Source of the DNA: Bradyrhizobium iriomotense
GTDB lineage: Bacteria > Pseudomonadota > Alphaproteobacteria > Rhizobiales > Xanthobacteraceae
Assembly: GCF_018129405.1 (NCBI RefSeq)
Contig: NZ_JAFCLP010000031.1
Location: forward strand, 1 to 63,736
Direction of reading: 5' to 3'
Length of the DNA stretch: 63,736 bases
How positions within the stretch are numbered: position 1 is the first letter of the stretch; every line of letters starts with the position of its first letter. The notes below the pieces were generated by a model. It did no database searches, was not told the origin of the DNA, and worked only from the letters and a program-made list of their open reading frames with translations. A program made the translations under genes and the position numbers. Below are positions 1-8,184 of this stretch, piece by piece.

Positions 1-42
1 GTCATGATCAGAGGCCTCACCCAGTTCCACGCCATCAAGCAT
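1..42 (-). CDS. 5' end of a protein cut by the window edge
   Basis: An ATG on the minus strand at 42 opens a frame that runs off the window after 14 codons (MLDGVELGEASDHD). A strong ribosome binding site, GGAGG, lies 8-9 bases upstream of it (plus-strand 47-54 region). The good spacing is the only support for a real gene. Nothing can be said of its function because too few residues are present. Confidence 0.4.
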   Translation of the reverse strand, partial: MLDGVELGEASDHD

Positions 43-78
43 GGTTGGAGCCTCCGAAATGTGTGAATCTCGTAGCCT

Positions 79-214
79 TGCGGGAGAGGGTGGCTCGCTG
101 CGAAGCGGCGAGACGGGTGAGGGGTATCTATCCGCGCGAACGGTGTTACGAGTGGAGAGAACCCCTCATCCGGCGCTTCGCGCCACCTTCTCCCACAAGG
201 GGAGAAGGAAAGGG
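79..214. repeat. Imperfect inverted intergenic repeat
   Basis: The left part (gggagagggtggctcgctgcg ... gggtgaggggt) is roughly complementary to the right part (acccctcatccggcgcttcg ... ccttctccc). The two arms form a long imperfect palindrome between the first two genes. A related start (cccttctccccttgcgg) is seen again at about 63648. This looks like a dispersed REP-type element; copy number cannot be judged from one window. Confidence 0.6.
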
Positions 215-223
215 ACCTCGCGC

Positions 224-577
224 CTACTTCGCCTTCTTGGCTTTCGCCTTCTTCGCCTTGGCGGCCTTCTTCGCCGGCTTCTCTTCCTTCGCCTTCTCCA
301 CCTTCACCGTGACAGGCGTGCTGGCGGCAAGCCGCATCGACCGCGCGTAGCTGTCGGCGACGTTGTCGGCGGACATCTGCAGGCGCTTGGCGGCGGCGGT
401 GGCCTGCTCCATGGTGGCCTTGGCCATCATCTTGAAGCGGTCGCCGGTCTCCTTGCCCTTGGCCTTGGCCGCGAGGCCGTTGAAGCGATCCCGCCGCTCC
501 TTGGCGCGGGTCATCAGGCCCGTATGCAGCTGTCTGGCCAGTTGCCGGATCACGACATCCAGGTCGGCGTCCGCCAT
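224..577 (-). CDS. Small helical protein with Lys/Ala-rich tail
   Basis: A 117-residue protein without signal peptide or membrane segment. Residues 1-90 look helical and soluble. The last ~25 residues are almost only Lys and Ala (KPAKKAAKAKKAKAKKAK), like the tails of histone H1-like or other nucleic-acid-binding bacterial proteins. ATG start at 577. I do not recognise a family for the N-terminal part. DNA or RNA binding through the basic tail is inference only. It is transcribed towards the window edge and may precede the truncated gene at 1-42. Confidence 0.7.
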   Translation of the reverse strand: MADADLDVVIRQLARQLHTGLMTRAKERRDRFNGLAAKAKGKETGDRFKMMAKATMEQATAAAKRLQMSADNVADSYARSMRLAASTPVTVKVEKAKEEKPAKKAAKAKKAKAKKAK

Positions 578-684
578 GTTCTCTTATCCTCTCCGAAAAC
601 GGTATCGATGCGGGCGGGACTATGCAGATCGGGCCCCACCTTGGCAATTGGCGGCCAGGCGTCATCCGCAGCTTCCGGTACCCA

Positions 685-714
685 AAACAAAAAAGCCGCG
701 CATTTTGCGCGGCT
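685..714 (-). terminator. Rho-independent terminator after the HExxH gene
   Basis: An 8-bp perfect stem AGCCGCGC / GCGCGGCT (694-701 with 707-714) has a 5-base loop and, on the minus strand, is followed by a TTTTTTG run. It lies 28 bases past the stop of the 742-1542 gene. Confidence 0.85.
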
Positions 715-741
715 CTTGTGCGTCCCGGCGGTGTTTCCGCC

Positions 742-1542
742 TCACTTCAACGAGGCAACCGGGCCGCTCGACGCTGCCGGATCGGGGTCGAAGCCGAACA
801 CGCCGACCAAATATTTGTAATAGTCCGGCATCTTCTCCTTGAGCGTCTCGCGCGACTTCGGGTCGTGGAATTCGCTCTTTCCGGAGAGGAAGATGCTGGC
901 GGTCACGGCGAAGAACTCCATCGGGTTCTTCAGCGCGTAGGATTCCTTGGGCAGCATGTCCTTGGACTTGGCCAGGGCATAATAGCCGATCACGCCCTTG
1001 TTGGCGTAGCCGTCCGGCAGCAGCCGCGCGTGGAAGGCGTGCAGCATCTCGTGCAGCAGCACGGCCTCCTTCTCGTAGCGCATCATGTCCGGCCGCAGCA
1101 TGATCACGCCGAGGCCCGAATCGACCGCGAGGTCGACGGCATTGGGATTGGTCCAGCGCTGCTTGGCGGGGTCCCAGACCGTCAAGGTCCGGGGTGCGGT
1201 GCGCTGCATGTCCGGCGTGACCCGGCCGTAGCAGGCGGTGGCGGCGCCTTCGTCGAGGCAGGCGAGCTCGCTCGCGACGATCGGAACGGTGTGGAAGAAG
1301 CGCAGCACGCGCGGGGAGAGGCCGACGCCTTCGACGACGTCGATCTGGCTCTTCAGGTTCTCGGTGAGCTTGTCGACATCCTTGCGATCGCGGTTCTCGG
1401 ATATGTCGAACATGTAGCCGCGGTAGCTCTGGAAGCCCGGCGGCAGCGGCTGCGCCGCGTCGGCATCGAGCGAACCGGCCCTGGATGGATTGGCAAAGAG
1501 CGCGCCGACAATGGTCGCGGTCAGCAGCAACGCAATGCGCAT
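742..1542 (-). CDS. Secreted HExxH zinc-peptidase-like protein
   Basis: A 266-residue exported protein. Residues 1-22 form a signal peptide ending in a typical A-x-A-like site (PSRAG). The centre carries HEMLHAFH (His164, Glu165, His168), a classical gluzincin HExxH helix. Downstream, NPMEFFAVTASIFL supplies a Glu that fits the third ligand, as in anthrax-lethal-factor-like domains. Two Cys (LACLDEGAATAC) may form a disulfide. Predicted role: periplasmic or secreted metallopeptidase, substrate unknown. It is a single gene with its own terminator. The fold assignment rests on motif pattern alone. Confidence 0.75.
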   Translation of the reverse strand: MRIALLLTATIVGALFANPSRAGSLDADAAQPLPPGFQSYRGYMFDISENRDRKDVDKLTENLKSQIDVVEGVGLSPRVLRFFHTVPIVASELACLDEGAATACYGRVTPDMQRTAPRTLTVWDPAKQRWTNPNAVDLAVDSGLGVIMLRPDMMRYEKEAVLLHEMLHAFHARLLPDGYANKGVIGYYALAKSKDMLPKESYALKNPMEFFAVTASIFLSGKSEFHDPKSRETLKEKMPDYYKYLVGVFGFDPDPAASSGPVASLK

Positions 1543-1775
1543 GATGAACCCCCTGATGTCACTTTCGCCCGGCAGGATAGGCCGCCGTTGTTTGCGAAAA
1601 GTGAGTGAGGCGAGACTAAGGCGCCGATGTTGAGGCGTGCTTAACCGTTGGTTGCAGATCTCGGAGATGGATTAGGGCCGGGTTAACCAAGCGTGGATTG
1701 GCGGCGCGCTTCGGCGTAACATCGGCTTCCGGGCACCAGGCCCGAAAGTCCAGACAGCCGGAAGGGGAGGATGCC

Positions 1776-2069
1776 ATGTATGCCGCCATCCGTCAGGCCA
1801 AGGCGAAAAGCGGGAGTGCGGAGGAGCTGACGCGCCGCATCAAGGACGGCGCCGTTCCGATCATCAGCGATGTCGAGGGTTTCCGCGCCTACTACGTCGT
1901 CTATGCCGGCGACGACACGGTCACCGCGATCTCGATCTTCGACAAGTTCGAGCAGGCCGAGGAGGCGAACAAGCGCGCCATCGCATGGATCGAGAAGGAT
2001 CTCGGCCCGCTGCTCGCCGGCGACGCCCGCGCCGTGGCGGGGCCGGTGATCGTGCATACGCTGGCGTAG
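1776..2069 (+). CDS. ABM-like small protein
   Basis: A 97-residue protein starting at ATG 1776, preceded by GGAAGGGGAGG at about 1760-1770. An in-frame earlier start at 1698 has no such site. The sequence (MYAAIRQAKAKSG... EGFRAYYVVYAGDDTVTAISIFD) has the alternating beta and helix pattern of dimeric alpha/beta-barrel proteins of the antibiotic biosynthesis monooxygenase type. No cofactor or catalytic residues are evident. It is a single gene. Function is unknown and the fold is inferred. Confidence 0.75.
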   Translation: MYAAIRQAKAKSGSAEELTRRIKDGAVPIISDVEGFRAYYVVYAGDDTVTAISIFDKFEQAEEANKRAIAWIEKDLGPLLAGDARAVAGPVIVHTLA

Positions 2070-2093
2070 GGTTGGCGCGAGCTCTCTCCACGA

Positions 2094-2213
2094 GTCGTCC
2101 CGGCGAAGGCCGGGACCCATACCACAGGCCGGGGTTTGGCGAAGATAGGTAACTCCGAACTCGCGCCACAACTTCCGCCTGGGAGTATGGGTCCCGGCCT
2201 TCGCCGGGACGAC
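2094..2213. repeat. Perfect 28-bp inverted repeat
   Basis: The arms 2094-2121 (gtcgtcccggcgaaggccgg...) and 2186-2213 are perfect reverse complements over 28 bp, separated by 64 bp. Each arm also holds a small internal hairpin (cccggc gaa g gccggg). The element sits between two convergent genes and may also stop transcription. It looks like a rhizobial REP-type element. Confidence 0.8.
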
Positions 2214-2240
2214 ACTGAGTTTGTGGACGCGCAGCCGCGC

Positions 2241-3686
2241 TCACAACTCCCGTGCATTCGAGAACGCGAACGAACTCACCCGCCGTGTCGTCTCGTCCAA
2301 AATCAGCGTGCGCGTGATCGGCGGCTCGGCGCGCTGGGCGCAATTTTCGCGCTCGCAGAGGCGGCAGTTGACGCCGATCGGCGTTCCTTCCGTCTTATCG
2401 AGGTCCATGCCGGCGGCGTAGGTCAGGCGCGCGGCGTGGCGGATCTCGCAGCCGAGGCCGATGGCGAAGCGCGGCTGCGGCAGCGGATGCGGCGCGACCG
2501 GGCGGCGCACCATCTGCGCGATCGAGAAATAGCGCGTGCCGTCGGAGAGCTCGATCACCTGCTTCAGCAGGCGATCCGGCGTGTCGAAGGTCGAGTGCAC
2601 GTTCCACAGCGGACAGGTGCCGCCGAATTTCGAGAACGGGAACGTGCCGGACGAAAAACGTTTGGAGACGTTGCCGGCATTGTCGACGCGCAAGAGGAAG
2701 AACGGAATGCCGCGCGCGTTCGGCCGCTGCAGCGTGGTGAGGCGATGGCAGACCTGCTCGAAGCCGGAATTGAAGCGCTGCGCCAGCACGTGGATGTCGT
2801 AGTTGAGCGCTTCGGCGGCGGCGAGGAACGCCGGGTAGGGCATCATCACCGCGGCCGCGAAGTAATTGCCGAGCGTGATGCGGAACAGCCGCCGCGGCGC
2901 ATCGTCGAGCGGGCCGGCGCGGCCGATGATGGTCTCCAGGGCTTGCGCGCATTCGCCAAGCCCGAGCTGGAAGGCGAGCTGGAACGCGCGGCCGGGCGGG
3001 TCGACCAGCTCGGAGATCAGGAGCTGTCGGCGGTGGCGGTCGAAACGCCGCAGCGTCTCGCGCATCACGTCCACCGGCATGATCCGGGTCTGGATCGAGT
3101 GCTTTTCGCGCAGTCGCGCAACCAGCGCCGCGTACAGCCCCTCGGCCGGCACGTTCAGTTCGTCGCGCAGGTTCTCCGCGGCCTGCTCGAGTTCCGGAAA
3201 ATAGTTGCGGTTGGCCTCGATCAGCTCGCGCACGCGCTCGACCGGATTGGCCTCGAAGCGCGTGCCGACATCGCGGTCGGCCATCTGGGCGGCGGCCAGC
3301 GTCTCGCCCTGGCGGGCCTCGGTATAGGCCGCATAGAGCCGCTGCAGCGCATGGGTGACGCCGGGGCAGAGCTCGGCGAGGTCGCGCAGTTCCTGCTTGG
3401 GCACGTCGATCTGGCGGAACAAGGGATCGGAGAAGATCTCGTTGAGCTCGGCGAAGAAGCGGTCCTCGTCGGCGGTGGCGAGGTCGCGCAAATCGAGGTC
3501 ATAGGTCTCGGCCAGCCGCAGCAGGATCTGCGCCGTCACCGGGCGCTGGTTCCGTTCGATCAGGTTGACGTAGCTGGGGGAGATCCCGAGCCCCTCGGCG
3601 ATCTGGGTCTGCGACAGCCCCAATTGCTGCCGGATCCGCCGGAAGCGCGGCCCGACGAACAGTTTCTTGCCGGACTCGGCGGCCAT
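2241..3686 (-). CDS. XRE regulator, IrrE/ScfR-like (glyoxylate shunt)
   Basis: A 481-residue regulator. Residues ~13-67 form an XRE helix-turn-helix (RIRQQLGLSQTQIAEGLGIS... YVNLIERNQRP). The middle has an ImmA/IrrE-type region and the C-terminus a DUF2083/ScfR-type domain with a Cys cluster (NCRLCERENCAQR). Proteins of this build include RamB of actinobacteria, which controls acetate and glyoxylate genes. The gene is divergent from aceA, so control of isocitrate lyase in response to short acyl-CoAs is a strong inference. ATG start at 3686. The length is normal for the family. Confidence 0.85.
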   Translation of the reverse strand: MAAESGKKLFVGPRFRRIRQQLGLSQTQIAEGLGISPSYVNLIERNQRPVTAQILLRLAETYDLDLRDLATADEDRFFAELNEIFSDPLFRQIDVPKQELRDLAELCPGVTHALQRLYAAYTEARQGETLAAAQMADRDVGTRFEANPVERVRELIEANRNYFPELEQAAENLRDELNVPAEGLYAALVARLREKHSIQTRIMPVDVMRETLRRFDRHRRQLLISELVDPPGRAFQLAFQLGLGECAQALETIIGRAGPLDDAPRRLFRITLGNYFAAAVMMPYPAFLAAAEALNYDIHVLAQRFNSGFEQVCHRLTTLQRPNARGIPFFLLRVDNAGNVSKRFSSGTFPFSKFGGTCPLWNVHSTFDTPDRLLKQVIELSDGTRYFSIAQMVRRPVAPHPLPQPRFAIGLGCEIRHAARLTYAAGMDLDKTEGTPIGVNCRLCERENCAQRAEPPITRTLILDETTRRVSSFAFSNAREL

Positions 3687-3915
3687 GTCTCAGATCTCCG
3701 TGCGCATGAAGGACAGCCTCGCTGACCTATATTTTACAAGATTTACAAAATAACATCTATTACATGTTCTGATGTTACATGACATCACCAATAAAAAACA
3801 AGCCATCTATACGAAGTTTCTGTTTTCGCGTTTAGCTCCTGACACGCATCTCGCAATGCATTGTCAAGAATGTCGATGGCCAGCCATCGGCCATCGTCAG
3901 CGAAAGGATAGGCAC
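3687..3915. promoter_or_regulatory. Divergent regulator/aceA control region
   Basis: This 229-bp AT-rich region separates the ScfR-like regulator from aceA. It holds a direct repeat TTTACAA at 3733-3739 and 3742-3748 inside GATTTACAAAAT, which resembles the TTTGCAAA core known for RamB. It also has the inverted repeat GATGT-tacatg-ACATC at 3771-3786. These are candidate operators; no binding can be shown from sequence. The aceA ribosome binding site AAAGGA is at 3903-3908. Confidence 0.5.
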
Positions 3916-5550
3916 ATGAATTATCAACCCCGCGGCATCAACGCGCTCCAGCGTCCGGCCTCGTATCAGAGCGAGATCGAGGCAGCCCAGGCGCTCCTCA
4001 AGACCCAGCCGACCTGGAATGGGGTGACGGCCGAGGCCGTCGCACGCATGCGCCTGCAGAACCGCTTCAAGACCGGCCTCGACGTCGCCCGCTACACCGC
4101 GGCGCTGATGCGGGCCGACATGGCGGCCTATGACAAGGACCCGACCAAGTACACGCAGTCGCTGGGCTGCTGGCACGGCTTCATCGCGCAGCAGAAGCTG
4201 ATCTCGGTCAAGAAGCACTTCGGTGGCAAGACCGACCGCACCTACCTGTACCTCTCGGGCTGGATGATCGCGGCGCTGCGCTCCGAGTTCGGACCGCTGC
4301 CCGACCAGTCGATGCACGAGAAGACCTCGGTGCCGGCGCTGATCGAGGAGCTCTACACCTTCCTGCGTCAGGCGGACTCGCGCGAGCTCAACGACATCTT
4401 CCGCAGCCTCGACAAGGCGCGCAAGGAAGGCGACAAGACCCGCGAGAAGGAGCTGATCGAGAAGATCGACAACTTCCAGACCCATGTCGTCCCCGTCATC
4501 GCCGACATCGATGCCGGCTTCGGCAACGCGGAGGCGACCTATCTGCTCGCCAAGAAGATGATCGAGGCGGGCGCCTGCGCGCTGCAGATCGAGAACCAGG
4601 TCTCGGACGAGAAGCAGTGCGGCCACCAGGACGGCAAGGTCACCGTGCCGCATGACGTCTTCCTTGCGAAGATCCGCGCCTGCCGTCATGCCTTCCTCGA
4701 GCTCGGCATCGAAGACGGCATCGTCGTGACCCGCACCGATTCGCTCGGCGCTGGCCTCACGCAGCAGATCGCCGTCAGCCACAAGCCGGGCGACATCGGC
4801 GATCAGTACAACAGCTTCCTCGATTGCGAGGAAGTGACGCCGGAGAACGCCCGCAACGGCGACGTCATCATCAACCGCAACGGCAAGATGATGCGTCCGA
4901 AGCGGCTGCCCTCCAACCTCTACCAGTTCCGCCCCGGCACCGGTGCAGACCGCTGCGTGCTCGATTGCATCACCTCGCTGCAGAACGGCGCCGACCTGCT
5001 CTGGATCGAGACCGAGAAGCCGCATATCGAGCAGATCGCCAGCATGGTCGACCGCATCCGCAAGGTCGTGCCGAACGCCAAGCTCGCCTACAACAACTCG
5101 CCGTCGTTCAACTGGACCCTCAACTTCCGTTGGCAGGTCTACGACGCGATGAAGGAGGCGGGCCAGGACGTCAGCAAGTACAACCGTGCCGAACTGATGA
5201 AGGCGGAGTACGACGATACGCCGCTGGCGAAGGAAGCCGACGAGCGCATCCGCACCTTCCAGGCGGATTCGGCCAAGCGCGCCGGCATCTTCCACCACCT
5301 GATCACGCTGCCGACCTATCACACGGCCGCGCTCTCGACCGACAATCTCGCCCGCGAGTATTTCGGCGAGCAGGGCATGCTGGGCTACGTCAAGAACGTC
5401 CAGCGCGCCGAGATCCGTCAGGGCATCGCCTGCGTGAAGCACCAGAACATGGCCGGCTCCGACATCGGCGACGACCACAAGGAGTACTTCGCCGGTGAGG
5501 CTGCCCTGAAGGCGGGCGGCGCCCACAACACCATGAACCAGTTCGGCTAA
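3916..5550 (+). CDS. aceA: Isocitrate lyase
   Basis: A 544-residue isocitrate lyase, cleaving isocitrate to glyoxylate and succinate in the glyoxylate shunt for growth on acetate or fatty acids. The active-site loop reads KQCGHQDGK (catalytic Cys ~235), the variant of the long ~530-545-residue class rather than KKCGH of the E. coli enzyme. The Mg-site sequence VIADIDAGFGN and the NNSPSFNW segment are intact. The start at 3916 follows AAAGGATAGGCAC; the frame is open 144 bases further upstream but without a ribosome site. It is followed by a small DUF4170-like gene and a terminator, probably one operon, and it is divergent from its likely regulator. Confidence 0.97.
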   Translation: MNYQPRGINALQRPASYQSEIEAAQALLKTQPTWNGVTAEAVARMRLQNRFKTGLDVARYTAALMRADMAAYDKDPTKYTQSLGCWHGFIAQQKLISVKKHFGGKTDRTYLYLSGWMIAALRSEFGPLPDQSMHEKTSVPALIEELYTFLRQADSRELNDIFRSLDKARKEGDKTREKELIEKIDNFQTHVVPVIADIDAGFGNAEATYLLAKKMIEAGACALQIENQVSDEKQCGHQDGKVTVPHDVFLAKIRACRHAFLELGIEDGIVVTRTDSLGAGLTQQIAVSHKPGDIGDQYNSFLDCEEVTPENARNGDVIINRNGKMMRPKRLPSNLYQFRPGTGADRCVLDCITSLQNGADLLWIETEKPHIEQIASMVDRIRKVVPNAKLAYNNSPSFNWTLNFRWQVYDAMKEAGQDVSKYNRAELMKAEYDDTPLAKEADERIRTFQADSAKRAGIFHHLITLPTYHTAALSTDNLAREYFGEQGMLGYVKNVQRAEIRQGIACVKHQNMAGSDIGDDHKEYFAGEAALKAGGAHNTMNQFG

Positions 5551-5580
5551 CGCATCGCGCAGTTCGAGAGGAGACTGACA

Positions 5581-5790
5581 ATGACCAAAGGCAGCAATTT
5601 CTGGGTGATCGGCGGCGAGTTCGGTTCGATGAACTTCCACAAGCTCGTGGAAGGCTCGGCCCAGGTCAAAGGTCCGTTCAAGACCCGCAAGGAAGCCGAG
5701 GACTGCTGGCGTGAGGTGTCGGAAGAGAGCCGCCACAAGGCAGGCGTCCGCTTCTCGATCGTGGAAGAGCCGTCGCGCGTCTCGGCCTGA
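5581..5790 (+). CDS. DUF4170-like small protein
   Basis: A 69-residue protein (MTKGSNFWVIGGEFGSMNFHKL...), 30 bases after aceA with GAGAGGAG upstream. The pattern of GGEF-like turn, FKTRKEAEDCWREVSEESRH and ending in FSIVEE matches the DUF4170 family as I remember it. Function unknown. Tight coupling to aceA and a shared terminator suggest the two are co-transcribed. It has no signal peptide or membrane segment. Confidence 0.8.
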   Translation: MTKGSNFWVIGGEFGSMNFHKLVEGSAQVKGPFKTRKEAEDCWREVSEESRHKAGVRFSIVEEPSRVSA

Positions 5791-5833
5791 GGGCCTTACC
5801 TGCTGACCTGAATTAAGAAGACGTCCAAGGACG

Positions 5834-5877
5834 GATGGTCCCATCCAGGCTCTGCCTGGGTGGGATCGTCTGTTTTT
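5834..5877 (+). terminator. Terminator of the aceA operon
   Basis: An 11-bp stem, CCCATCCAGGC (5840-5850) with GCCTGGGTGGG (5854-5864), has one G-T pair and a 3-base loop. A TGTTTTT tract follows shortly after (5871-5877). It ends the aceA/DUF4170 unit. Confidence 0.85.
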
Positions 5878-5987
5878 GGCACAAGTCACGCGCCTGTGGG
5901 TGCCGTAAGTATCTGGAATTATGAGGCCTTTGCGGGCAGCTTGGTTGCTGATAGGTTAACGGGGATAAGTCGAGGACGAGGCCGACA

Positions 5988-6542
5988 ATGTCAGAGCCCG
6001 AGACCAGCGGGACCCATCCCAGCCAGCCGCGCCCGGTGCGGCTGCGCGATGCGCTGCTGCGTGCACGGATCGAGGCCGCCGACCGGACCGGCGTCGTCGT
6101 CGACTTGCGCGACGCCGAGGTGGCGCGGCTGGAGATCCTCAACGATGCGCTCGATCCGCTGTTCGCGCAGGTCCCGGAGCAAATCGATCTGTTCGACCGC
6201 GGCATCAGCCAGGGCGACACGCCGAGACTCTGGATCGATGTCGTCGCGCACATCATGATGGGGCGCGACAAGCGGATGTACCGCTTCGTCCAGGACACCC
6301 GCTTCGGTCGCATCGTGCTCGCCGAATCGCACGACACGGCTGTGATCGTCGAGGCCGTCACCGACTATGTCGCCCGCCGCATGATCGAGCGCGAGCATGC
6401 GATGGTGGTCCCGCCCGAACCACAAGCCCCGGCCGCCGCGCCGCCGCGCCGCTCGCGGATCTGGCCGTTCGTATTCGGCTTCATCCTCGGCGCCGCCGCC
6501 TTGTTCGGCGTCGCCGTGCTGGCGGTTTTGCGGAGCTGGTGA
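5988..6542 (+). CDS. Tail-anchored hypothetical protein
   Basis: A 184-residue protein of unknown family. Residues ~20-135 are soluble and acidic with a helical character (VDLRDAEVARLEILNDALDPLF...). A Pro/Ala linker (~143-152) leads to one C-terminal membrane segment (~155-180: WPFVFGFILGAAALFGVAVLAVL), so the bulk should face the cytoplasm. ATG start with GAGGACGAGG upstream. It lies between the aceA terminator and a palindromic repeat, so it is probably a single transcription unit. Confidence 0.8.
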   Translation: MSEPETSGTHPSQPRPVRLRDALLRARIEAADRTGVVVDLRDAEVARLEILNDALDPLFAQVPEQIDLFDRGISQGDTPRLWIDVVAHIMMGRDKRMYRFVQDTRFGRIVLAESHDTAVIVEAVTDYVARRMIEREHAMVVPPEPQAPAAAPPRRSRIWPFVFGFILGAAALFGVAVLAVLRSW

Positions 6543-6550
6543 GGACGCTC

Positions 6551-6641
6551 CCGTAGCCCGGATGGAGCGAAGCGCAATCCGGGAAACCTGTCGCTACAGA
6601 TGCACTGTCCCGGATTACGCTGCGCTCCATCCGGGCTACGG
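6551..6641. repeat. Palindromic repeat, 'gtagcccggatg' type
   Basis: The left arm 6551-6584 (ccgtagcccggatggagcga...) and right arm 6608-6641 are near-perfect reverse complements over 34 bp. The same type is found again at 48792-48872. It sits between convergent genes. Confidence 0.85.
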
Positions 6642-6675
6642 ATCACCGCTGGATCTGGCCCGGAATGACTGCCAA

Positions 6676-7557
6676 CTAGATCAACCTCGCCTGCTTGATC
6701 TGCCCAATCTGGAATCCCGCCCCCAGCGCCCGCACCGTCTGCTCGCAGCGCCAGCCGGCATTGTCCTTCTCGATTCTGAAAAGGTTGTACGCCGCCGCCG
6801 GATAGCGTCCGTGCGCGAGCGCGGAGGCCGAGGGCACGCCCAGCGCCGGAATGTTGCCGTTGGGACCCTCGAACCACATCGTCGAATGAATGTGGTCGTG
6901 CCCGTGCAGGATCAGCTCGACGCCGTGGCGCTTCAACAGCGCCAAAAGATCGGCAGAGTCCGTCATCCGCTTCTGGCGCGCGGCGGACTTCAGGGGATGA
7001 TGCACCAGCAGCACGCGGAAGACGTCTTCGGCCGCGAGCCGCTCGAGGACCTCGGCGAGCGCGGCGAGCTGATTGCGCCCGAGCGTGCCCGTTGCCATCA
7101 GCGGCAGGGTCGGCACCGCCGTCGACAGGCTGATCAGCGCCAGCGGCCCGCGCCGTCGCACGGACGGGAAGCCGATGCGGCCGTCGTCGCCCGCAAGATA
7201 GGGCGCAAAGGTCTCGCCGAAGCGATGAAAGGTGGCGCGGACATAGGCGTCGTGATTGCCGGGAATCGTGGTGACGCGGTCGGGCGGCCCGACCTCGTCG
7301 AGCCAGGCGCGCGCGGGAGCGAACTCGGCCTCCAGCGCCAGATTGACGAGATCGCCTGTCACCGCGATGTGGTCGGGCGCCTGCGCCTTCATGTCGGCAA
7401 CGAGTGCGTCGAGCACCTCGCGGCGCTGGTACTTGTGGCGGTTGCGCGTCCAGTTGACGTAGCCGAGCGCGCGCTTGCCGGCGAGCTCGACCAGCCGCGG
7501 TTTCGGCAGCGGCGCCAGATGCGGGTCGGACAGATGGGCGAGCGTGAAGGGGGCCAT
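6676..7557 (-). CDS. Calcineurin-like metallophosphoesterase
   Basis: A 293-residue cytoplasmic phosphoesterase with the full dinuclear-metal motif set in order: DPH (Asp11, His13), GDLVN (~70), GNHDAY (~100), HHPL (~185) and HGHDH (~223). The family includes cyclic-nucleotide phosphodiesterases and other phosphoester hydrolases, so the substrate cannot be named. ATG start at 7557. It is divergent from a Nudix gene, with about 90 bases between the starts. Confidence 0.9.
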   Translation of the reverse strand: MAPFTLAHLSDPHLAPLPKPRLVELAGKRALGYVNWTRNRHKYQRREVLDALVADMKAQAPDHIAVTGDLVNLALEAEFAPARAWLDEVGPPDRVTTIPGNHDAYVRATFHRFGETFAPYLAGDDGRIGFPSVRRRGPLALISLSTAVPTLPLMATGTLGRNQLAALAEVLERLAAEDVFRVLLVHHPLKSAARQKRMTDSADLLALLKRHGVELILHGHDHIHSTMWFEGPNGNIPALGVPSASALAHGRYPAAAYNLFRIEKDNAGWRCEQTVRALGAGFQIGQIKQARLI

Positions 7558-7649
7558 GGCGCGCGATTGCCTCGCTATTCGTCCACTGTAATGGCAAGGT
7601 CGAAAGGACTGTGCAAGCGTGGTCCCGACAGGGGCCTGTTGGGAGCCTG

Positions 7650-8141
7650 ATGGGGGATCGTCTGAACCGCGTTCGACGCAAATTCGACCCGCTGCTGCGG
7701 CGGATCTTCCACGCCTATTTCCTGCTGGTGCGCGGCATGACCCTCGGCGTCCGCGCCGTGGTGCTGGACGCCGAGAACCGGGTGTTCCTGGTCAGGCACA
7801 GCTACATCAGCGGCTGGTATCTGCCCGGCGGCGGCGTCGATCTCGGTGAGACCATGGAGCAGGCGATGCGGCGCGAGCTCAAGGAGGAGGGCGACATCGA
7901 TCTGACCGGCGAGCCCTTGCTGCACGGCATCTTCCTCAACAGCCATGTCTCCCGCCGCGACCACGTCGCGGTCTACGTCGTCAGGCAGTTCAGGCAGGAT
8001 CGGCTGCCCGAGCCCAACCACGAGATCGCCGAATGCGGGTTCTTCGCGATCAATGCGCTGCCCGAGGGGACCACGCTCGGCACAAGGCAGAGAATCGCGG
8101 AGGTGCTGGATGGCCGGCCGCTGATTGCGACGTGGCGGTGA
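7650..8141 (+). CDS. Nudix hydrolase
   Basis: A 163-residue Nudix protein. The Nudix box is GVDLGE-x7-RELKEEGDI (~70-90); the Gly near its end is Asp here, a minor departure from REUxEExGU. PGGG before the box is conserved. Role: hydrolysis of a nucleoside-diphosphate-linked compound; substrate unknown. The chosen ATG 7650 follows GGGAG. A GTG 13 codons upstream (7611, behind GAAAGGA) is a real alternative. A glycosyltransferase gene follows. Confidence 0.88.
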   Translation: MGDRLNRVRRKFDPLLRRIFHAYFLLVRGMTLGVRAVVLDAENRVFLVRHSYISGWYLPGGGVDLGETMEQAMRRELKEEGDIDLTGEPLLHGIFLNSHVSRRDHVAVYVVRQFRQDRLPEPNHEIAECGFFAINALPEGTTLGTRQRIAEVLDGRPLIATWR

Positions 8142-8184
8142 GGGCGGCCTGTGCTAGTAATCACGGCGTCTGCAGTCTCGACGT

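Noticed and set aside
2136-3725. 529-codon frame opposite the ScfR-like regulator
   Set aside because: The minus-strand frame has a clear HTH and family layout; the plus frame is a shadow and starts inside a repeat.
3832-5889. 685-codon frame opposite aceA
   Set aside because: Complete overlap with isocitrate lyase; no domain pattern.
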